From CAYZPB01 sp964568525 (lineage in GTDB: Bacteria > Bacillota > Bacilli > Tepidibacillales > Tepidibacillaceae): 14,346 bases of DNA. The notes beneath the pieces were generated by a model. That model was given only the letters and a program-made list of their open reading frames with translations, ran no database searches and was not told the DNA's origin. Positions 1 through 6,411 of this stretch are shown one piece after another; the first letter of the stretch is position 1; each line of letters starts with the position of its first letter. Where the stretch lies: positions 1 through 14,346 of the forward strand of contig CAZMPM010000026.1 of assembly GCA_964568525.1 (NCBI GenBank). Direction: 5' to 3'. Made by a program: the position numbers and the translations under genes.

Positions 1-849
1 CAATCGACTGATAGCGATTGTTTTTAGGTCGTCAAAAGCCGCCGTCCGCATCTGAATTGAAGCGGTTTTCTGTTTTGGTTGCACAGCCAGTGGAATAAAG
101 ACTAGGAAACCATGATATTTATCCTGTAATTCTCGGATCTTTAGCATATGAATAATTCTTTCTTTATAACTTTCGATTGACCCATAGAGCATCGTTGCGT
201 GTGTTTTCATTCCCATCGCTTGCGCAATCTCGTGTACATCAAGCCATTCCTGTGCTGTCGCTTTATCGGGGCTAAGCTTTTGTCGGTACTCTTCAGTCAA
301 AATCTCAGCACCACCTCCTGGCAGCGTATCTAGGCCAACCTCTGTTAACTTTTGTAAGACTTCGCGGGTTGATAGACCGGATAACTTCGCAAAAAACACG
401 ATCTCCGCCGCAGAATATGCCTTAATAACTACGTGCGGATATGCTGCTTTGAGTACCCTCACCGTATCCAGATAATAGTCAAAGTCAACATTATCGTTAT
501 GGCCGCCAACGATGTGGAACTCCCGAATATTCTCATTGTAGCGTTCTGCTACATACTTCAGTAGATCGTCCATACTCATTGTATAGGCGCCTTCTTCGCC
601 GGGAGAGCGACGATAACCGCAGAAAGAACAACTCGCTTCACAGATATTCGTTGGGTTGATATAGAGATTCTGAATAAAATATACATTATCACCATTGCGT
701 TTGCGGTTCACATAGTTGGCCATCATGCCAATAGTGGAGAGGTCATGCGAATTATACATCGTAACGCCATCTTCAAGTGTTAGACGCTCATTATTTTTAA
801 CCTTATCAATAATTGGTAGAAGACTTAAATCCTCGACAAATTGTTTCAC
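1..849 (-). CDS. MqnE-like radical SAM protein (aminofutalosine synthase paralog), 3' end cut by window edge
   Basis: This is a radical SAM enzyme of the MqnE/MqnC/CofH group, which acts in the futalosine pathway of menaquinone synthesis; 283 residues are visible of an expected 360-370. The cluster motif CEASCSFC (C70, C74, C77) is the CX3CX2C form that binds the SAM-cleaving [4Fe-4S] cluster. GAYTMS (about 84-89), GGH (near 113-115) and LPGGGAEI (about 174-181) follow the MqnE pattern, as does DDLKTIAISRL at the cut end. The GTG start at 849 has AGGTG (856-860) six nt upstream. It lies 16 nt after the stop of the related gene upstream and is probably cotranscribed. It is clearly diverged from that neighbour, for example GGHNDNVD against GGVNPKLP and AVQPKQKT against AFHPDGTK. 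It may be a second aminofutalosine synthase or may have changed substrate. The family call is firm; the exact reaction is not. Confidence 0.8.
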   Translation of the reverse strand, partial: MKQFVEDLSLLPIIDKVKNNERLTLEDGVTMYNSHDLSTIGMMANYVNRKRNGDNVYFIQNLYINPTNICEASCSFCGYRRSPGEEGAYTMSMDDLLKYVAERYNENIREFHIVGGHNDNVDFDYYLDTVRVLKAAYPHVVIKAYSAAEIVFFAKLSGLSTREVLQKLTEVGLDTLPGGGAEILTEEYRQKLSPDKATAQEWLDVHEIAQAMGMKTHATMLYGSIESYKERIIHMLKIRELQDKYHGFLVFIPLAVQPKQKTASIQMRTAAFDDLKTIAISRL

Positions 850-865
850 TTGATTCACCTATCTT

Positions 866-1969
866 TTAATAAATTTTTATAACATTGTATAGTGTATCGC
901 GTTCTACCGGGATACGCCCAGCATCGCGGATTATTCTTAAGAAACTTTCTTTTGGAATCATCGTTGCTGCTTCTGAGCCGGCGGCGTGGAATATATTTTC
1001 TTCCATCACAGTCCCATCGAGGTCATCAACACCAAAATGTAAAGAGACCTGCGCCAACTTTTCGCCAATCGCTATCCAAAAAGCACGGATATGTGGGAAA
1101 TTATCAAGCATTAATCGCGCTACCGCAAGCATTTTGAGGTCATAAATACCGGTTGTCTCACCGGAAAGCTGGTACTCGGCAGCCAATTTCGTTCCGTCCG
1201 GATGAAAGGCAAATCCGAAAAAAGTGTTGAAGCCACCGGTACGATCCTGTAGTTCGCGTAAGCGAATCAGGTGATCGATAACATGTTCAGGTTTTTCAAT
1301 ATGTCCATAGAGTATTGATGCATTGGACTTCATCCCCTGCATGTGAGCTGTTTCGTGAATTTCTAACCAGCAATCAGCACCACTTTTGTGGCCTGAAATG
1401 ATACGACGGATCTCTGTATCAAAAATTTCTGCACCGCCACCTAGTAGCGAACCAAGGCCAGCTTGCTGAAGCCGCTCAAGTATTTCGGGGATTGAAATAT
1501 TGTTTAATTTAGCAATAAAATCTAGTTCAACAGCAGTAAAACCCTGGATATGAATTTTGGGATTACGTCTTTTTATAATACGGAGCATTTCTTCATAATA
1601 GGAGAGTGGTAGTTTCGGATTAACGCCGCCCACAATATGGATTTCACTAAAGCCCTGTTCAGAAAGACCGGTAACGCGTCGTTCAATCTCCTCAAGTGAA
1701 AGTGTATATGCACCAGTTTCGCCCTCTTTTAAAGCGTAAGCACACAGCTTACAGCCCATTTGACAGACGTTGGTGTAATTTAGGTGTGTATTAATGATAA
1801 AAGTGACTTGGTTGCCATTTTTACGGTAACGAACTGCATCAGCAAGCTGACCGAGCGCAAGTAAATTATCGGTCTTCAATAAACGAAGGCCATCTTCAAA
1901 AGAAAGCCTTATCCCGTTATCTATTTTCTCTTTAATATCAGCAAACTCTTGAGTTCTGTGCTCACTCAT
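866..1969 (-). CDS. mqnE: Aminofutalosine synthase MqnE (radical SAM)
   Basis: MqnE adds the adenosyl radical to 3-[(1-carboxyvinyl)oxy]benzoate to give aminofutalosine, an early step of the futalosine route to menaquinone. The 367-residue length fits the family. The cluster motif CQMGCKLC (C69, C73, C76) binds the [4Fe-4S] cluster. GAYTLS, GGGAEIF and the stretch from SNASILYGHIE to LRELQD are typical of MqnE. Near the C-terminus DNFPHIRAFWI, DDLDGTV and GRIPVERDTLYN match MqnE rather than MqnC, which usually has a DNIPNIQ/SWVTQG-like form. I chose ATG at 1969 because AGGTG (1976-1980) stands six nt upstream; that site overlaps the TAG stop of the reductase gene, which suggests translational coupling. 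An in-frame GTG at 1978 would have no ribosome binding site. mqnA, mqnB, mqnC and mqnD are not in the window. Confidence 0.87.
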   Translation of the reverse strand: MSEHRTQEFADIKEKIDNGIRLSFEDGLRLLKTDNLLALGQLADAVRYRKNGNQVTFIINTHLNYTNVCQMGCKLCAYALKEGETGAYTLSLEEIERRVTGLSEQGFSEIHIVGGVNPKLPLSYYEEMLRIIKRRNPKIHIQGFTAVELDFIAKLNNISIPEILERLQQAGLGSLLGGGAEIFDTEIRRIISGHKSGADCWLEIHETAHMQGMKSNASILYGHIEKPEHVIDHLIRLRELQDRTGGFNTFFGFAFHPDGTKLAAEYQLSGETTGIYDLKMLAVARLMLDNFPHIRAFWIAIGEKLAQVSLHFGVDDLDGTVMEENIFHAAGSEAATMIPKESFLRIIRDAGRIPVERDTLYNVIKIY

Positions 1970-1978
1970 TACTCTCAC

Positions 1979-2971
1979 CTACTCAATACTTTGCATTCGC
2001 GGAGGTTGAAGACGCTCCTCGGGATGAACATAGTGTTTAGCGTTGCTTACAGCAGTAGCTGCCTCGCCGAAACCAGTCGTAATCAGCTTGATTTTGCCAG
2101 GGTAGCTAGCGATATCTCCGGCTGCATAGACTCCATCAATATTAGTTTTCATTGTAGAATCGACACTGATTAAGCCGTTGTCCAGTTCGATTCCCCATGC
2201 AGCAATCGGGCCAAGTGAGGAAATAAACCCATGGTTAACGATTAATTCATCAATTTCGATTATTTGTTCATGCTCACCGGTTTTGGGATCAGCAATTTTC
2301 ACACTCTCAATTCGTTCATTACCAATTAATTCGGTAATGACTCGCGGCACAATCACTTTAATACCCGATGTATAAAGCTGCTCTACACTGTATTCATGTG
2401 CACGGAATTTGTCGCGGCGATGAACAATTGTCAGTTCTTTTGTTACCTCTTTTAGCATCAGCGCCCAGTCAACCGCAGAGTCGCCTCCGCCGTAAATTAA
2501 GACGCGTTTATCACGGTATGCTTCAATATTGTCGACAAAATAATGAAGATTTATCTTTTCAAACTTAGCCGCATTATCGAGCTCTAATCGACGTGGTTCA
2601 AAAGCTCCTATTCCCGCTGTTATAATTATTGTTTTTGAAAGATGTGTACCTTTTGAAGTTGTAATAAGAAAATTACCATCGTCTTGTTTGTCGATTTTTT
2701 CTACACGCTCTTCCAAACAAAGTGTAGGATTAAAAATACTGGCTTGTTCGTGCAGATTTTCGATCAGTTGTCCAGCTTTTATTTTAGGGAAACCGGCAAC
2801 ATCATAGATATATTTTTCTGGGTAAAGGGCACGCAGTTGTCCGCCAAGTTTTGGCATGGTGTCGATTAATTTAACGCTTGAACCTCGCATTCCTGAATAA
2901 AAAGTTGCGAATAGTCCCGTGGGTCCTCCGCCAATAATGGTAATTTCATAGACGTTATTATCTTCTCTCAA
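1979..2971 (-). CDS. Ferredoxin-NADP reductase, type 2 (YumC-like, thioredoxin-reductase fold)
   Basis: This flavoprotein moves electrons between NADP(H) and ferredoxin or flavodoxin in the cytoplasm. The 330 residues show an N-terminal FAD Rossmann motif GGGPTG (14-19), a KLGGQL segment (41-46), a second dinucleotide site GGGDSA (161-166), HRR (184-186), which fits NADP 2'-phosphate binding, and the C-terminal FAD motif YAAGD (282-286). The CXXC redox pair of true thioredoxin reductases is absent, which is the mark of the FNR2/YumC group. The start is TTG at 2971, with AAAGGTGGG (2978-2986) six nt upstream; the nearby out-of-frame ATG runs into a stop at once. It leads the leftward operon with two radical SAM genes, so it may keep their ferredoxin or flavodoxin donor reduced; that is inference. 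Confidence 0.9.
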   Translation of the reverse strand: MREDNNVYEITIIGGGPTGLFATFYSGMRGSSVKLIDTMPKLGGQLRALYPEKYIYDVAGFPKIKAGQLIENLHEQASIFNPTLCLEERVEKIDKQDDGNFLITTSKGTHLSKTIIITAGIGAFEPRRLELDNAAKFEKINLHYFVDNIEAYRDKRVLIYGGGDSAVDWALMLKEVTKELTIVHRRDKFRAHEYSVEQLYTSGIKVIVPRVITELIGNERIESVKIADPKTGEHEQIIEIDELIVNHGFISSLGPIAAWGIELDNGLISVDSTMKTNIDGVYAAGDIASYPGKIKLITTGFGEAATAVSNAKHYVHPEERLQPPRMQSIE

Positions 2972-3006
2972 ATCATTCCCACCTTTGTGCTTTTAGTCAT
3001 ATGTTC

Positions 3007-3034
3007 ATTATAAACATTAATAGAGATTATTCAA
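3007..3034 (-). promoter_or_regulatory. Promoter of the reductase-mqnE operon
   Basis: Reading leftward, TTGAAT (3034-3029) and a perfect TATAAT (3012-3007) stand 16 bp apart. The predicted RNA starts near 3000, leaving a leader of about 30 nt before the TTG start at 2971. This is a sequence match to the sigma-A consensus; no start site has been measured. Confidence 0.65.
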
Positions 3035-3066
3035 ATCTAAATCTTAGAAGTGTAGATAATCTAAAT
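3034..3066. promoter_or_regulatory. Candidate operator: direct repeat AATCTAAAT between divergent promoters
   Basis: The 9-mer AATCTAAAT occurs at 3034-3042 and 3058-3066, 24 bp apart start to start. The second copy overlaps a perfect palindrome TAGATAATCTA (3053-3063). The pair lies between the leftward promoter (3007-3034) and the candidate rightward promoter (3073-3100). This would suit a regulator acting on both genes, but the region is AT-rich and chance is possible. Confidence 0.3.
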
Positions 3067-3072
3067 AAAAAC

Positions 3073-3100
3073 TTGCTTTTTTATAAATATGGTGTAAGAT
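3073..3100 (+). promoter_or_regulatory. Candidate promoter of the 3D-domain gene
   Basis: TTGCTT (3073-3078) and TAAGAT (3095-3100) stand 16 bp apart, about 60 bp upstream of the start codon. The -35 matches only in its TTG, so this is a modest prediction. Confidence 0.4.
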
Positions 3101-3148
3101 AACTAAGGATTTTCAAAGAGGCTATTTTATCAGGAAATAGTTGTTGAG

Positions 3149-3154
3149 AGGAGG
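3149..3154 (+). promoter_or_regulatory. Ribosome binding site deciding a TTG start
   Basis: A perfect AGGAGG sits 8 nt before the TTG at 3163 but only 2 nt before the in-frame TTG at 3157. Spacing therefore favours 3163 as the start of the 3D-domain protein. Confidence 0.7.
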
Positions 3155-3162
3155 GGTTGCTC

Positions 3163-3807
3163 TTGGCTTTTGTAAAGAGCAGTCGAGCGAAATTAGCTCT
3201 TTCAATTTTGCTCAGTGTCGTACTCGTTGCTTCTATCGGTTTGGTACTCAGCTTCCCTAAAAACACTGCAGAACAGCATACAAATAAACTTTTAATAAAT
3301 GAAAGCAACAAAATAGAGTATATAGGTAACTTAAGTTTACAGTTTGAACAACTTAAACGAACCAATCTAGGATTATTAGTTAGTGAGTCTGAGAAGAAAG
3401 AAAGCTCACGGCTAGACAATTACAAAAAGGTCCAAGTGACCGCAACTGGTTACACAGCTGGGATTGAATCGACAGGGAAGGCGATTGATCACCCAGACTA
3501 TGGTGTGACTTACTCAGGTGTACAGGTCCGACGAGATTTATATTCGACGGTAGCGGCCGATTTGCAGGTGTTCCCATTGGGAACTGTGCTTTATATTCCG
3601 GGTTATGGCTACGGTGTTGTTTCTGACAAGGGCTCAGCAATTGTTGGGAATAGGATTGACTTGTATTTTGATACCGTTGATGAAGTGTATGAGCAGTGGG
3701 GTAAAAAAAGCGTTACTGTCTATGTAATTGAATATGGTAAGGGGCGAGTAACCGAAACATTATTAAACGAGTATAATAAGTTGGGCAAGGATAACTTATT
3801 GATGTAG
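3163..3807 (+). CDS. Membrane-anchored 3D-domain protein (YuiC/YocH-type, likely cell-wall hydrolase)
   Basis: The 214-residue protein has a basic start, one hydrophobic segment (about residues 11-30) that should be a membrane anchor or uncleaved signal, a polar linker, and a C-terminal 3D domain from about residue 90. Three aspartates name the domain: D133 in AADLQVFPLGT, D155 in VVSDKGSAI and D166 in RIDLYF. The domain shares its double-psi barrel fold with MltA-type lytic transglycosylases and is found in Bacillota stationary-phase and spore-associated wall proteins. The product probably acts on peptidoglycan outside the membrane; the substrate is not visible. There is no LysM or SH3 wall-binding repeat. 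Transcription is monocistronic: divergent from the reductase operon and closed by a strong terminator just after the stop. The start is TTG, chosen by ribosome-binding-site spacing. Confidence 0.8.
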   Translation: MAFVKSSRAKLALSILLSVVLVASIGLVLSFPKNTAEQHTNKLLINESNKIEYIGNLSLQFEQLKRTNLGLLVSESEKKESSRLDNYKKVQVTATGYTAGIESTGKAIDHPDYGVTYSGVQVRRDLYSTVAADLQVFPLGTVLYIPGYGYGVVSDKGSAIVGNRIDLYFDTVDEVYEQWGKKSVTVYVIEYGKGRVTETLLNEYNKLGKDNLLM

Positions 3808-3810
3808 TGC

Positions 3811-3852
3811 AATAGTCTGTATTATTTTTCGAATAATACAGACTATTTTTTA
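3811..3852 (+). terminator. Rho-independent terminator after the 3D-domain gene
   Basis: A perfect 16-bp stem is formed by 3811-3826 and 3832-3847 around the 5-nt loop TTTCG, and runs into a T tract (3846-3851). It starts 4 nt after the stop codon. Confidence 0.9.
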
Positions 3853-3915
3853 TTAAAAGATATGATATCATTATAGAAACGAAAAATTTAATTAAGTTAA
3901 AAGGGGATTATTTAA

Positions 3916-5406
3916 ATGAAAATTGATTTGCTAAAGGCAGCTGCAAATGTTGCTAAAACTGATTTATTGGCTGTAGCAATTTTTAAAGATGAAGCAGTCG
4001 CTGAAGGTGCTCTAGCTGCACTAGACAAGACGCTTGCTGGTGACTTGAACGCGTTGATTACTAAAAGACCTGACCTTGCTGATGCGAAGACAAGTACACT
4101 GATTTATAGTTTTGGTCGTATTCCGGCGGAAAAGATTCTTCTAGTCGGTCTTGGAGAGAGGGACAAATTTGATGAACGTGCACTCCGCGAATTTGCTGGA
4201 AATGTTGTTAATACAGCAAATAAAGAGAAAGCCGCTAGCATTGCAATTGACGTTTCTACAGTATCTGGTGCTGGTATCGAATTAAATACTCTAGTACATA
4301 TTGTTACAAATAGTGCTATTTTTATGGATTATAACTTCCGCGGTTATAGTAACGAAGAAGACAAAAGCAACAAACTTGATACGCTAAGTTTACTGGTTAC
4401 TGATGATTCAGCGGCGGTTCAACAAGCTGTTAAACAGGGTAGAATTTATGCTGAAAGCACGAATTTTGCGCGCGATTTAATCAATGCTCCAGCTAATATG
4501 ATGACACCAACGATCCTTGCTGAGAAAGCAAAAATAATTGCGGATAAGCATAAATTGGAGTTTACTGTTCTTGATGTTAAAGATATGGAGAAGTTGGGCA
4601 TGGGTGGTATTCTTGGCGTAGCACGTGGCTCAGAAGAACCGCCTAAAATGATCATCCTGAAATACCTTAAAGGCAAAAATAAGGATGATATTGTCGGCCT
4701 TGTTGGTAAAGGTTTAACTTTTGACTCAGGCGGTATCTCATTAAAACCTGGTCTAAATATGCATGAAATGAAAACTGACATGAGTGGCGGCGCGACTGTG
4801 CTTGCAGCAATCGATGCAATTGCCGGATTAGGCTTAAAAGAGAATGTTATCTGCGTAATTGGAGCAACTGAGAACATGCCTTCAGGGAAGGCGACTAAAC
4901 CGGGCGACGTTTTAGCGGCAATGAACGGCAAAACTATCGAAGTATTAAATACCGACGCCGAAGGACGTGTTGTGCTTGCAGATTGTTTGGTCTACGCACA
5001 AAAGCTTGGTGCAACCCGCTTAATTGATGTTGCAACGCTTACCGGTGCTATGGTTGTTGCACTTGGTGATATTACCACGGGCGCAATGTCTAATAACCAA
5101 GAGTTTGTTGATCAGTTCCTCGCGAGTGCGGAGGTAGCTGGCGAACGTGTTTGGCAAATGCCGCTATTCCCAGAATATAAAGAAATGATTAAAAGCGATA
5201 TCGCAAATGTAAAAAATATTGGCGGTCGTGGTGCGGGCAGTATCACCGCAGCACTATTCTTGGAAGCTTTTGTTGACGATGTACCATGGATTCACTTAGA
5301 TATTGCCGGTTCTTCTTGGAGTGAAGTTGATAATAATCTGATTAAAAAGGGCAGTACTGGTTCAATGGTTCGTACAATTATCCAGTATGTTAAAGATAAA
5401 AAATAA
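3916..5406 (+). CDS. pepA: Leucyl (cytosol) aminopeptidase, M17 family
   Basis: M17 enzymes are cytoplasmic hexameric di-metal exopeptidases that remove N-terminal residues from peptides. The 496-residue length is normal. The poorly conserved N-terminal macrodomain-like half covers about 1-170. The catalytic half carries VGKGLTFDSGG with metal ligands K265 and D270, D288 in KTDMSGG, and the family signature NTDAEGR (345-351) with D347 and E349 as ligands and R351 as the catalytic arginine. K277 is the second conserved lysine. All expected catalytic residues are present. The ATG at 3916 has AAGGGGA (3901-3907) eight nt upstream. A weak TATGAT (3861-3866) could be its -10 element, but no good -35 is seen. 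The gene stands alone, isolated by the terminator upstream and the promoter/terminator region downstream. Confidence 0.95.
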   Translation: MKIDLLKAAANVAKTDLLAVAIFKDEAVAEGALAALDKTLAGDLNALITKRPDLADAKTSTLIYSFGRIPAEKILLVGLGERDKFDERALREFAGNVVNTANKEKAASIAIDVSTVSGAGIELNTLVHIVTNSAIFMDYNFRGYSNEEDKSNKLDTLSLLVTDDSAAVQQAVKQGRIYAESTNFARDLINAPANMMTPTILAEKAKIIADKHKLEFTVLDVKDMEKLGMGGILGVARGSEEPPKMIILKYLKGKNKDDIVGLVGKGLTFDSGGISLKPGLNMHEMKTDMSGGATVLAAIDAIAGLGLKENVICVIGATENMPSGKATKPGDVLAAMNGKTIEVLNTDAEGRVVLADCLVYAQKLGATRLIDVATLTGAMVVALGDITTGAMSNNQEFVDQFLASAEVAGERVWQMPLFPEYKEMIKSDIANVKNIGGRGAGSITAALFLEAFVDDVPWIHLDIAGSSWSEVDNNLIKKGSTGSMVRTIIQYVKDKK

Positions 5407-5413
5407 AAATATA

Positions 5414-5441
5414 TTGACAAGCGCTAACTATTTGATATAAT
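5414..5441 (+). promoter_or_regulatory. Consensus sigma-A promoter in the tyrA leader
   Basis: TTGACA (5414-5419) and TATAAT (5436-5441) both match the consensus perfectly with a 16-bp spacer. It begins 7 bp after the pepA stop. RNA should start near 5447-5449, about 30 nt before an intrinsic terminator (5477-5503). It is the only credible promoter seen for tyrA. Confidence 0.8.
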
Positions 5442-5443
5442 TC

Positions 5444-5467
5444 CTTTAATGCTTTTATGCGTTAAAG
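5444..5467 (+). other. Hairpin at the 5' end of the tyrA leader
   Basis: CTTTAATGC (5444-5452) pairs with GCGTTAAAG (5459-5467) across a 6-nt loop, with one G-U pair in nine. No T tract follows, so it is not a terminator on its own. The predicted transcription start falls inside its left arm, so only part may form in the tyrA leader; a pepA read-through RNA could form all of it. Confidence 0.4.
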
Positions 5468-5476
5468 CAAAATAGT

Positions 5477-5503
5477 AAAAAGACTCTTTATTGAGTCTTT
5501 TTT
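5477..5503 (+). terminator. Intrinsic terminator between the tyrA promoter and tyrA
   Basis: AAAAAGACTC (5477-5486) pairs with GAGTCTTTTT (5493-5502) around loop TTTATT, and the right arm merges into a run of six T (5498-5503). It can end pepA transcripts, but it also lies downstream of the tyrA promoter, making it a candidate attenuator. Only 24 bp separate it from the tyrA start, too little for another full promoter. Confidence 0.8.
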
Positions 5504-5527
5504 ATTTTAAGAATAAAGGTGGGTAGG

Positions 5528-6391
5528 ATGGACATGAATGAGTTTGATTTAAACATAACTATAGTAGGATTAGGCTTAATTGGCGGTTCATACGCAATGG
5601 CTATTAAAGAGCTTAATCCGAGGAATATCTGGGGCGTCGATATCGACAATGATGCGCTCCAATATGCTGAGGCTTACGGGATTATTGATCAAGGCTATAG
5701 TGACCCGACGGAGCCCTTAGCAAATTCTGATCTTGTCATAATCTGTCTCTATCCCAGTGAGACAATTGAATTTATGAAGAAAAATCTTGCGAATTTTAAG
5801 CCGGGCACGCTAATAACTGATGCGACAGGTATTAAGGAACGTGTATTGAAAGAGATTACTGAAATTTTGCCAACTAATCTGCAGTATGTTGGTGGACATC
5901 CGATGGCGGGTCGTGAATATAGTGGAATTCGTTATGCGATGGGAGATTTGTTCCTGGGAGCAAATTATATTCTTACGCCAACTCCACAAAATGATGAAGC
6001 AAGTTTACAATTGATTGAACAGCTTGCAACTCGCATCGGCTGCAAAAGTGTAATGCGCGTTACGCCGCAAGCACACGACCAATATATCGCTTTTACCAGC
6101 CAACTGCCGCATCTTTTGGCAAGCGCTTTAGTCGATGGGAATATTAATGAGCAGACAAAATATTTTGTTGGTGGGAGCTTTGCAGATGGGACGCGCGTAG
6201 CTAAAATCAACTTAGAACTCTGGCCTGAGCTGTTGCTGGAGAATGGTGCGAATTTGCTGGAACCAATTGAACGTTTTGAAGAAAACTTACGTGCGATGAA
6301 AGAGGCAATTCTTTCAAAAGAGAAGGAAGATTTAATTAATATTTTCGCTAGAGGTAACGAGAAAAAAGCTCTAGTCGGTGAAAAAAAATAA
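5528..6391 (+). CDS. tyrA: Prephenate dehydrogenase (TyrA family), no ACT domain
   Basis: This enzyme oxidatively decarboxylates prephenate to 4-hydroxyphenylpyruvate with NAD(P)+, the committed step to tyrosine. The 287-residue protein has an N-terminal Rossmann motif GLGLIGG (14-20), DATGIK (about 98-103), GGHPMAG with H124, then the helical C-terminal domain with AHD (H183), LPHLLAS (H195) and TRVA, whose R223 fits the prephenate-binding arginine. The C-terminal ACT domain that gives tyrosine feedback in many Bacillota TyrA proteins is missing. The ATG at 5528 has AGGTGG (5517-5522) five nt upstream; ATG 5534 and GTG 5519 are alternatives. No other aromatic-pathway gene is in the window. 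A terminator in its leader suggests control at RNA level. An arogenate substrate cannot be excluded from sequence. Confidence 0.9.
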   Translation: MDMNEFDLNITIVGLGLIGGSYAMAIKELNPRNIWGVDIDNDALQYAEAYGIIDQGYSDPTEPLANSDLVIICLYPSETIEFMKKNLANFKPGTLITDATGIKERVLKEITEILPTNLQYVGGHPMAGREYSGIRYAMGDLFLGANYILTPTPQNDEASLQLIEQLATRIGCKSVMRVTPQAHDQYIAFTSQLPHLLASALVDGNINEQTKYFVGGSFADGTRVAKINLELWPELLLENGANLLEPIERFEENLRAMKEAILSKEKEDLINIFARGNEKKALVGEKK

Positions 6392-6411
6392 GCGCGAATG
6401 CGCTTATTTTT
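6384..6411. terminator. Bidirectional terminator between convergent tyrA and mscS
   Basis: A perfect 12-bp stem (6384-6395 with 6400-6411) and a GAAT loop are flanked by A and T runs, so it works as a Rho-independent terminator in both directions. The TAA of tyrA (6389-6391) and the TAA of the leftward mscS gene (6406-6404) both lie inside the stem arms. Confidence 0.9.

Noticed and set aside
3081..3640. Minus-strand frames opposite the 3D-domain gene
   Set aside because: The forward frame has a perfect ribosome binding site, a membrane segment and the three diagnostic aspartates; the antisense frames have no such support.
3862..3871. Palindrome ATGATATCAT upstream of pepA
   Set aside because: It is only 10 bp, in an AT-rich region, and it does not extend in either direction; too weak to call an operator.
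4446..4931. A 161-codon open frame on the minus strand inside pepA
   Set aside because: It lies fully antisense to the conserved catalytic half of PepA, including its metal-binding motifs, and shows no recognisable domain. Similar antisense frames at 8735-9232 and 5965-6456 lie over the M42 gene and tyrA and are rejected for the same reason.
5415..5431. CcpA cre-like core (AAGCGCTAAC) in the spacer of the tyrA promoter
   Set aside because: The core fits, but several outer positions of the consensus fail, and nothing links this promoter to carbon catabolite control.
5449..5475. Possible 8-codon leader peptide (ATG to TAG) in the tyrA leader
   Set aside because: It contains no Tyr, Phe or Trp codons, has no ribosome binding site, and would start at or within a base of the transcript 5' end. 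Chance is the simpler explanation.
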